Positions 1 to 5,541 of a stretch of 8,525 bases of DNA are shown here, in pieces. Made by a program: the position numbers and the translations under genes. The DNA is from Candidatus Hydrogenedentota bacterium (GTDB taxonomy: Bacteria; Hydrogenedentota; Hydrogenedentia; Hydrogenedentales; SLHB01), in the NCBI GenBank assembly GCA_013349485.1, contig DUZM01000284.1:1-8525 (forward strand). The letters run 5' to 3'. The first letter of the stretch is position 1, and every line of letters begins with the position of its first letter. The notes under the pieces were generated by a model that saw only the letters and a list, made by a program, of their open reading frames with translations, was not told the DNA's origin and made no database searches.

Positions 1-429
1 ATCTCGATGTACCGGTTCTACGTGAACGACCCGATCCGATTCCGGCAGTCTATTCGGGCAACCATCGAGCACGGCCACAACAACAACTTCAGCAACGACT
101 ACTCGAGCGTGGCGTTCTGGTATCAGGCCGAGCCGCACGCACCGTTCGAGAAATTGCCTCCCGTCGAGGAACGGCGGCGGCGGAAGGGCGACGACCCGCA
201 CGTACTGGCGTGCGCCGAGTTGGCCAAACTCCAAGCGACCTTGCGGCAGTACCATGGGCTGGTTGCGGCGAAGAAGATCGAACCGCCAGTGGAACTTACG
301 CAGCAGGTATTCGACGCGCTGATACCCGAAATCAAGGACGCCTTTCTTGCCAAGGAATACCCGGCGATGATCGAAAAGTGCGGAATCTGCAACGACGCGT
401 TAAGGACGTTCATTGCAGCGCACGAGTAA
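1..429 (+). CDS. DUF2961 / GH172-family glycoside hydrolase, C-terminal fragment (5' end outside window)
   Basis: The reading frame is open from base 1 and ends at TAA 427-429. About 142 residues are visible and the ATG at 7 is internal, not the start. The segment starting YRFYVNDPIRF, then the IEHG motif (Glu at visible residue 23) and the DYSSVAFWYQ stretch (residues 33-42), matches the end of the DUF2961 domain (GH172). Characterised members are difructose-anhydride or fructofuranosidase-type glycosidases with jelly-roll folds. The IEHG glutamate may be one of the acidic active-site residues, but I cannot verify this without an alignment. After the domain (about residue 60) comes a charged, helix-prone tail of about 80 residues that starts with an Arg-rich stretch (EERRRRKGDD) and ends in a CGIC segment. 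The tail's role is unknown. The gene converges on the hydrolase pair, with 73 bases between the stops. The family call is confident; substrate and localisation cannot be judged because the N-terminus is missing. Confidence 0.85.
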   Translation: MSMYRFYVNDPIRFRQSIRATIEHGHNNNFSNDYSSVAFWYQAEPHAPFEKLPPVEERRRRKGDDPHVLACAELAKLQATLRQYHGLVAAKKIEPPVELTQQVFDALIPEIKDAFLAKEYPAMIEKCGICNDALRTFIAAHE

Positions 430-502
430 CGGCGCCGGACAATTCCCCCGCAGATGACGCACTGATTCCCTGGACCCGCCAGTGTCGATGGCGACAGGCC
501 AC

Positions 503-2122
503 TTACGCAGGGCGGACGGGAAGTATCAGCGTGCTCGGGCACTCTTTGCCCATGTGGACCACGTTGTGGGCCACACGGAGGTTGTCGTCCGTGGGCAGGT
601 CGTCGCCGGTGTTGGGATTTTTCTCGAAGCGGGGGTAGTTGCTGCTGGAGACGTGCAGCCCGATGCGATGGCCCGCGTTAACGATCAGGCTGATGTGCCA
701 TAGGTCGATGTCCAGCACGCCGATTTTGCCCGGAGGCAGCGTGTCGGGTTTTTCGAAGCCGTTTCGGAATTTGACGCGGAGGATGTTGTCGAGCATAAGG
801 ACTTCGCGTCCATCCGGATACACGTCAACGAGTTTTGCCGTGAAATCGGTGTCGGGTGCGTCGGACGACACGTAGAGCTTCACCCGGACGTTCCCGGTGA
901 TTTCGACGGCGGCCTCGAGCGGCGCCGTCGAGAACTTGAGCACGTCGGGCCGGCTGCTGACCTCGCGTTGGTCGAACGGCCCGCCGGGGATCGCCAAGTT
1001 CTGCCCACCGCGCGTTGGGCACGGGTCGGCGGGATCATAAGCGAATCGGGCTTTTGCGGTGGGGTGCCCGGGCGGCTCCTTGGTTAACAGCCCTTCGCCC
1101 GCGAGGTAGAACGGCGTCTCATCTGTCGGGAACGGCGGCCACGCATCGGCGGTGCGCCATTCGTTTCCCGGCGCATCGGGGTCTTCGAGGTCGCCGATTG
1201 TATAGTAATGCACCACCGGCTCGTCCATGATCCCGTTCCGTTCGCCTTTCAGCCAGTAGTCTATGAAACGCTTCTCATAGTCGGCGACGTCGAAGTCGAA
1301 GTTGTCCGGTAACACGAATTCGCCGGCCTCTTTTGTGCGGGCGTGTGTCCAAGGCCCTACAACGAGTTTCTGGTTGCCCCGCGCCCCCGGCCCGCCGCGT
1401 TCCTGACGCGTGATGAAACCGTTTATGGCCCCCTCCTGTAGAATGTCCCACCAGCCCCCCATATGCGTTGCGGGCGCGGTTATGTGCGGCGCCCGGGTCT
1501 CGCCGTCCAAGCGCTGCCAAAAGGTGTCGCAACAGGGGTGGCTTTTCCAGATGTCGATGTAGTGCGCGTTGCCCTGACCCTGAAGCCAGGTTTCGCACAG
1601 GGCCTTTCTGAATACGCCGCCCTGATACGCCATCTGCCCGTACATCTTCGAGGCGGCCACCCCGATGGTTTGACACGCCACCGACGTCGTCGCGCCCGCA
1701 AGCAGCATCTGGGTGATGCCGACCGCCGACCAGCCGCACGAGCCGACCGTGCCGTTACACCACGGCTGGCCCTTGAGCCACTCGACCGTATGCGCGCCGT
1801 CGCCCCGCCCGGGTTCCCAACCGTCGTCTCCAAAGACCGTGTCCTCGCCCTCGCTGGCAAACCGGCCCCGCGTGTCCTGGACGACGAACGCTATGCCGCG
1901 CGTAAGGAACTCCTTCGCGATGGGCTCGACGAGCGGGTTGGCCTTGTCATACACCATTCGCATTAGGACGACGGGAAACGAACCCTCGGGCGACGGCAGA
2001 TAACAGTCCGTGGCCAGTTTCACGCCGTCAATCATGGGAACCGTGGCGGTTGCCACGCAGGCGGGCCGATCGATCTCGAAGGCGGCAGCGGACCCTCCGA
2101 GTAAACAGCGCAGAAGAAGCAT
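503..2122 (-). CDS. CocE/NonD-family alpha/beta hydrolase (peptidase S15 + PepX_C), second gene of tandem pair
   Basis: A 539-residue serine hydrolase of the cocaine esterase / alpha-amino-acid ester hydrolase / X-Pro dipeptidyl peptidase superfamily, which cleaves esters or amides. Visible catalytic features by family analogy: Tyr58 in RMVYDK (oxyanion tyrosine position), Ser132 in GWSAVG (nucleophile elbow, GxSxxG intact), Asp226 in GGWWD and His260 in GPWTH. The S15 hydrolase domain spans about 25-265 and the C-terminal PepX_C jelly roll about 285-535, with its conserved GHRIGLHVSSSN near 484-495. The length is normal for the family. ATG 2122 is supported by an in-frame TAG shortly upstream and a GGGGGA Shine-Dalgarno seven bases before it. 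The N-terminus has a very short hydrophobic stretch ending SAAA, compatible with a weak Sec signal; Cys6 does not fit a lipobox. It lies 65 bases downstream of its paralog on the same strand, so the two are likely cotranscribed. Substrate unknown. Confidence 0.9.
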   Translation of the reverse strand: MLLLRCLLGGSAAAFEIDRPACVATATVPMIDGVKLATDCYLPSPEGSFPVVLMRMVYDKANPLVEPIAKEFLTRGIAFVVQDTRGRFASEGEDTVFGDDGWEPGRGDGAHTVEWLKGQPWCNGTVGSCGWSAVGITQMLLAGATTSVACQTIGVAASKMYGQMAYQGGVFRKALCETWLQGQGNAHYIDIWKSHPCCDTFWQRLDGETRAPHITAPATHMGGWWDILQEGAINGFITRQERGGPGARGNQKLVVGPWTHARTKEAGEFVLPDNFDFDVADYEKRFIDYWLKGERNGIMDEPVVHYYTIGDLEDPDAPGNEWRTADAWPPFPTDETPFYLAGEGLLTKEPPGHPTAKARFAYDPADPCPTRGGQNLAIPGGPFDQREVSSRPDVLKFSTAPLEAAVEITGNVRVKLYVSSDAPDTDFTAKLVDVYPDGREVLMLDNILRVKFRNGFEKPDTLPPGKIGVLDIDLWHISLIVNAGHRIGLHVSSSNYPRFEKNPNTGDDLPTDDNLRVAHNVVHMGKECPSTLILPVRPA

Positions 2123-2187
2123 TATGCGATCCCCCAGTGACAGAAGCTATCAAGGCGCCGCGCGTCCTGTGCCCCCGACACGCATTC

Positions 2188-3798
2188 CTAGCCGCCGGTC
2201 TTGTCCCCTCGGCGGGAAACGGGCAAGATCAACGCGCTCGGATATCGCGAACCCATATGCACCGTATTCTGCGCCGGCAGAGGATTCGGCTCGAAACGCG
2301 GCGCGTTACTGCTGGATACGTGAAGACCGATTCGATGACCCCTATTGAAAACGAGACTCGTAGACCATAGGTCGATTTCGATTTCCCCGATTTGGCCGAC
2401 TGGCAACGGGTCGGGCTTCTCGAAACCGTTGCGGTATTTTACCCGTTGGATGCCGTCCAGAAACAACATCTCGCGGCCGTCCGGATACACGTCCAACAAC
2501 TTGGCCGTGAAATCCGTGTCCACCGCCGAGGAGGAAACGTGAAGCCTCACGCGGACACGCCCGCTCACCTCGAGCGGCGCCTCGAGCGGCGGCGTTCGAA
2601 ACACAAGGACGTCTGGCCGGGCGCCCAGGTCTTTCTGATCGTGCGGCCCATCGCCGAACTGTTGATACATAAGATTCTGGCCGCCGCGGGTCGGTACGGG
2701 ATGCCCGGGGTCGTAGCTGAATGCCAATGCGCCTGCGCCAGCGGCGCCGACGTCTGTAACAAGCGCACCGTCGCTGCCCAGATAGAAGGCCGTGTCGCGC
2801 GTGCCGCTCGGCGGCCACCGGTCAACCGTCCGCCACGTATCACCCGGGGCGCCCGGCTCGCCGACAGCGCCCATGGTGTAATACAGCACCGTCGGCTCGT
2901 CCATAATCCCGTTCTTTTCGCCTTTGAGCCAATAGGCCAGGAAGCGATCCACAAGGTTTGCCTTTCCGCTCGGCGGCACGTCCTTCTCGTGGCCGTCGGG
3001 GAACTCGAGTTGCCCGGATCGGTCATGATGGCTCCATGGCCCCATAACGAGTTTCTGGTTGCCCTTCGCGCCCTCGCCGCCGCGATGCTGCCGCGACGTG
3101 AAACCGTCGATCGTGCCTTGCGAGAAAATGTCGAACCATCCGCCAATGTGCAACGCGGGCGCGGTGATTTCGGGGGCACGCGCCGCGCCGTCGAACCGCG
3201 CCCAAAACTCGTTGTAGGAGGGGTTCGCAGTCCAGTGCCCCCCATAATCAGACGCCTCGGCGATCGCCCAGCGCATCACGCCGCCCTGATAGGCCCACTG
3301 GCCGTAGATACTCGATGGCGACTCATCCAGGACCTGCGCGGCAAGTCTCTTCGTCGAACCCGCCAGAAGCATCTGCAGCACACCCATGGCTGATTTCTCC
3401 CGGGTGCCGATCTTCCCGTCACACCACGGTTGATCGAGAATCCAATCCACCGTTTCTGCGCCGTCTCGTTGGGCGCCCCATCCGTCACAGGCGAATCGTG
3501 CGCCGGCCGCGGCGCTGCTCTTGCCGGTTCCTCGCACGTCCTGTATCACGAACGCGTAGCCTTGACTCGTGTACCGCTTAACGTGGCGTGCGCCTGCGAC
3601 GTCCGTCTCTTTGCCGTACGGCGTGCGGATAAGGATAACGGGGAAAGGACCTTTCCCCGCAGGCAGATAATAGTCCGTGGCCAGCTCCGCGCCGTCGCTC
3701 ATTCTCACCATAGCCGTGCGGGGTTCCGAAGCGCACGCAGCCAAGGCCGTGAAAAGGCCGAAAACAAGATAAAGGCAAAGCCCATGCCGATCACGCAC
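2188..3798 (-). CDS. Predicted lipoprotein CocE/NonD-family alpha/beta hydrolase (peptidase S15 + PepX_C), first gene of tandem pair
   Basis: A 536-residue paralog of the downstream hydrolase; by eye about half the residues match, and more in the C-terminal domain. I start it at GTG 3798, not at the longer in-frame ATG 3873. A GGAGGG Shine-Dalgarno lies six bases upstream of the GTG, and the predicted promoter overlaps the longer start. From the GTG the protein opens with basic residues, a hydrophobic core and the lipobox LAAC (Cys22), so it should be lipid-anchored on the outside of the membrane. Family positions: Tyr61 in RTPYGK, Ser136, Asp223 in GGWFD and His257 in GPWSH. The nucleophile elbow reads EKSAMG: the conserved glycine two residues before Ser is Glu134, which is unusual. 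The S15 domain covers about 30-260 and PepX_C about 285-525. The charged tail RRGDKTGG is extra relative to the paralog. Ester or amide hydrolysis is likely, but the altered elbow leaves activity uncertain. Confidence 0.88.
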   Translation of the reverse strand: MRDRHGLCLYLVFGLFTALAACASEPRTAMVRMSDGAELATDYYLPAGKGPFPVILIRTPYGKETDVAGARHVKRYTSQGYAFVIQDVRGTGKSSAAAGARFACDGWGAQRDGAETVDWILDQPWCDGKIGTREKSAMGVLQMLLAGSTKRLAAQVLDESPSSIYGQWAYQGGVMRWAIAEASDYGGHWTANPSYNEFWARFDGAARAPEITAPALHIGGWFDIFSQGTIDGFTSRQHRGGEGAKGNQKLVMGPWSHHDRSGQLEFPDGHEKDVPPSGKANLVDRFLAYWLKGEKNGIMDEPTVLYYTMGAVGEPGAPGDTWRTVDRWPPSGTRDTAFYLGSDGALVTDVGAAGAGALAFSYDPGHPVPTRGGQNLMYQQFGDGPHDQKDLGARPDVLVFRTPPLEAPLEVSGRVRVRLHVSSSAVDTDFTAKLLDVYPDGREMLFLDGIQRVKYRNGFEKPDPLPVGQIGEIEIDLWSTSLVFNRGHRIGLHVSSSNAPRFEPNPLPAQNTVHMGSRYPSALILPVSRRGDKTGG

Positions 3799-3804
3799 AT
3801 TAAA

Positions 3805-3810
3805 CCCTCC
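3805..3810 (-). promoter_or_regulatory. Ribosome binding site deciding the GTG start of the lipoprotein hydrolase
   Basis: On the minus strand GGAGGG is followed by the six-base spacer TTTAAT and then GTG at 3798. This is a near-ideal Shine-Dalgarno. It selects the GTG over the ATG 75 bases upstream, and it places a classical lipoprotein signal peptide exactly at the N-terminus. Confidence 0.8.
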
Positions 3811-3862
3811 AACAATTCTGAGGTTAGGTCTGCAATAAACAACGTCAATTCGCGTCCGCGCC

Positions 3863-3892
3863 ATCCTAGGCAAAGCGCTGTCGCAGTGTCAA
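3863..3892 (-). promoter_or_regulatory. Sigma-70-like promoter for the tandem hydrolase operon
   Basis: On the minus strand a perfect -35 TTGACA (3887-3892) is followed by 18 bases and the -10 TAGGAT (3863-3868, 4 of 6 to consensus). Transcription would begin near 3856, giving a leader of about 58 bases before GTG 3798. This start lies downstream of the alternative ATG at 3873, so a transcript from here could not use that ATG. A second, weaker candidate is TTGACG at 3842-3847, 16 bases before TAACCT. Neither is tested. Confidence 0.55.
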
Positions 3893-4120
3893 GGAGCCGG
3901 ACGCTGCCCCAATCGCCGCGTAGGGAATCTGAAATCGAAAGCTACGCACTCGGAGGGCTCGTGTCTTGACCCTGCGTTGGTCCATAACGCCTCACCAGTT
4001 GGGTGGCGCCTTCAAGCGACAGCTTGGTGGAATGGGCAAAGGCGTACCTGTGGGACACCTCCAAACAGAGTCTGAGATACTGTGCGAAGGTCATCCGGCG
4101 ATTAGGGCCCTTCGTTTGCC

Positions 4121-4149
4121 TTGAGACTCGGGTTTGGCTCGGGTAGTAT
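4121..4149 (+). promoter_or_regulatory. Sigma-70-like promoter for the PHP / membrane protein operon
   Basis: TTGAGA at 4121-4126 (5 of 6 to the -35 consensus) is followed by exactly 17 bases and TAGTAT at 4144-4149 (4 of 6 to the -10 consensus). Predicted initiation near 4156 leaves a leader of about 36 bases, with GGAGAG at 4181-4186 before the ATG at 4192. Spacing and position fit well; it is a sequence match only. Confidence 0.55.
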
Positions 4150-4191
4150 CTGGACGGCGGCCACGGCACGCCGACGAATTGGAGAGCCGGG

Positions 4192-5541
4192 ATGGGACTT
4201 CGGCCGGAGAAACTGGAAAACCAACTCAATACTTTCGATCCGGCGCGGCGTAAGGAGGCGTTGGCGGGGCTGGTTGGGCTTGTGAAGGCGGGGGAGATCG
4301 CGTTGCCTGAGCCCGGATCGGCGGTCAACCTCCATTGCCACACGTTTTTCTCGTATAACGGCTACGGCTACTCACCGACGTTTTTCGCGTGGAAAGCGCG
4401 ACGCGAAGGCCTGGCGGTAGCGGGCGTGGTCGACTTCGACGTGTTGGACGCCGTGGACGAGTTTCTTGAGGCGTGCGGGTCGCTGGGGCTCAAAGGTTGC
4501 GCCGGCGTCGAGACGCGCATATTCCTGCCGCAGTACGAGACCCGCGAGATCAACTCGCCCGGCGAACCGGGCATCGCCTATCACATGGCCGAGGGATTTG
4601 CGACGGGCGCCGTCGGCGACAAGACCCTGCTAAACAAGATGCGTGCGTTGGCCCGGAACCGAACCATCGGTATTCTCGAACGCGTAAATCCGTATTTTGC
4701 GCCGGCCGAGATCGATTACGAACGCGACGTGCTGCCGAGAACGCCCAAGGGCAACGCCACGGAACGCCATTTATGCGAGGCCTACGAGGCGAAGGCGGCG
4801 GAGTTGTTTGATGATTTGGGCGATCGCGCCACGTTCTGGGCAGAGAAACTGGGGACAAGCCCCGAACAGGTGGGCGCGTTATTCGCCGATTCGCCTACGT
4901 TCCAGGGCCTCATCCGCTCGACAACGATGAAACGGGGTGGTGTGGGTTACGTCAAGCCGGAGCCCAAGTCGTTTCCTACGCTCGACGAAGTTAATGCGTT
5001 AGCATTGGCCAACGGCGCCATACCGACGTACACCTGGCTCGACGGCACAAGCGACGCCGAACGGGATATCGAGGCCCTGCTCGACCTGCACATGGCCGCC
5101 GGCACGGCGGCAATCAACATCATTCCGGATCGCAACTGGAACGTCTCAGACCCGGATCTGCGGGCGACGAAGGTGGCAAAACTTGGCGCCGTGGTGGAAA
5201 TCGCACAAGAACGCGGACTGCCTGTTGTTGTCGGCACGGAGATGAACGCCTACGGCCAGCGGTTCGTAGACGCCTTCGATGCGCCGGAACTTGAGCCGCA
5301 CGCCGCGACGTTTCTGAAAGGCGCCCACATCATATATGCCCACACCTTGCTTCAGGCCGAAAAAGGCATGGGCTACCTAAGCGACTGGGCGAACGGCAAC
5401 TTCGCGTCAGCCAACGCGAAGAACGATTTCTTTCGGCAGGTCGGCGAGGCGTTATCCCCCGGTGACCGAGAGCGTCTGGCGTCGATTACGCCGGCAATGA
5501 GTCCCGCCCAGGTGCTCGCCGCGCTCGGGGAGCAGCCTTGA
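4192..5541 (+). CDS. PHP-domain protein (metal-dependent phosphoesterase-like) with altered metal site
   Basis: A 449-residue protein with a PHP (polymerase and histidinol phosphatase) fold. PHP enzymes hydrolyse phosphoesters with a multi-metal centre. After a helical lead of about 44 residues, motif I is NLHCH (His48, His50). The segment normally reading TDHDT is here VDFDV (Asp81, Phe82, Asp83), so the usual histidine ligand is replaced by phenylalanine. Glu107 in GVETR matches the next conserved acid. Later candidate ligands are His131, His300, Glu350 in VGTEMN, and His379/His384 in HIIYAH. At 449 residues it is longer than simple PHP phosphatases, with an insertion of about 200 residues between the two halves. 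No signal peptide or membrane segment is visible, so it is probably cytoplasmic. The start at ATG 4192 has GGAGAG five bases upstream. Its stop overlaps the next gene's start, implying shared function. Substrate unknown; altered metal chemistry or a binding role are both possible. Confidence 0.8.
   Translation: MGLRPEKLENQLNTFDPARRKEALAGLVGLVKAGEIALPEPGSAVNLHCHTFFSYNGYGYSPTFFAWKARREGLAVAGVVDFDVLDAVDEFLEACGSLGLKGCAGVETRIFLPQYETREINSPGEPGIAYHMAEGFATGAVGDKTLLNKMRALARNRTIGILERVNPYFAPAEIDYERDVLPRTPKGNATERHLCEAYEAKAAELFDDLGDRATFWAEKLGTSPEQVGALFADSPTFQGLIRSTTMKRGGVGYVKPEPKSFPTLDEVNALALANGAIPTYTWLDGTSDAERDIEALLDLHMAAGTAAINIIPDRNWNVSDPDLRATKVAKLGAVVEIAQERGLPVVVGTEMNAYGQRFVDAFDAPELEPHAATFLKGAHIIYAHTLLQAEKGMGYLSDWANGNFASANAKNDFFRQVGEALSPGDRERLASITPAMSPAQVLAALGEQP
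5527..5532 (+). promoter_or_regulatory. Ribosome binding site for the TTG-started membrane protein
   Basis: GGGGAG lies inside the last codons of the PHP gene, five bases before TTG 5538. It supports the rare TTG start. No in-frame ATG appears until residue 175, and the only nearby GTG (residue 22) would cut the first membrane helix in half. Confidence 0.75.

Larger units (their letters stand above)
3799..4191. other. Divergent intergenic region of 393 bases
   Basis: This separates the minus-strand hydrolase pair from the plus-strand PHP/membrane unit. Promoter-like sequences occupy 3863-3892 (minus) and 4121-4149 (plus). Between them, about 3893-4120, I find no convincing gene, terminator or repeat. 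A weak inverted repeat GCGTAG (3918-3923) / CTACGC (3942-3947) with an 18-base spacer is present. A minus-strand ORF 3942-4094 (50 codons) lacks a good ribosome binding site. The length is greater than two promoters need, so the middle could hold regulator sites, a small RNA or a decayed gene; none is demonstrated. Confidence 0.6.

Noticed and set aside
430..502. Possible bidirectional terminator between the convergent genes: hairpin TGTCG-ATGG-CGACA at 483-496 and an overlapping CACTG/CAGTG repeat
   Set aside because: Stems are only five pairs and no T-run follows on either strand; this is near chance for GC-rich DNA.
2569..2592. Two adjacent near-identical 12-base units (11 of 12 matching) inside the lipoprotein gene
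   Set aside because: They encode the PPLEAPLEV stretch; similar PLEA/LEV residues occur at this place in the paralog and family, so this is protein constraint, not a repeat element.
2392..3393. A 333-codon plus-strand open frame antisense to the lipoprotein hydrolase
   Set aside because: It lies wholly inside a confidently identified gene. The translation is Arg/Ala/Pro-rich with no recognisable domain, typical of the opposite strand of GC-rich coding sequence.
3942..4094. A 50-codon minus-strand ORF in the divergent intergenic region
   Set aside because: No good ribosome binding site (nearest purine run is 13 bases away), no recognisable protein family, and it lies in a region otherwise explained by promoters. 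Kept only as an open question in the findings.
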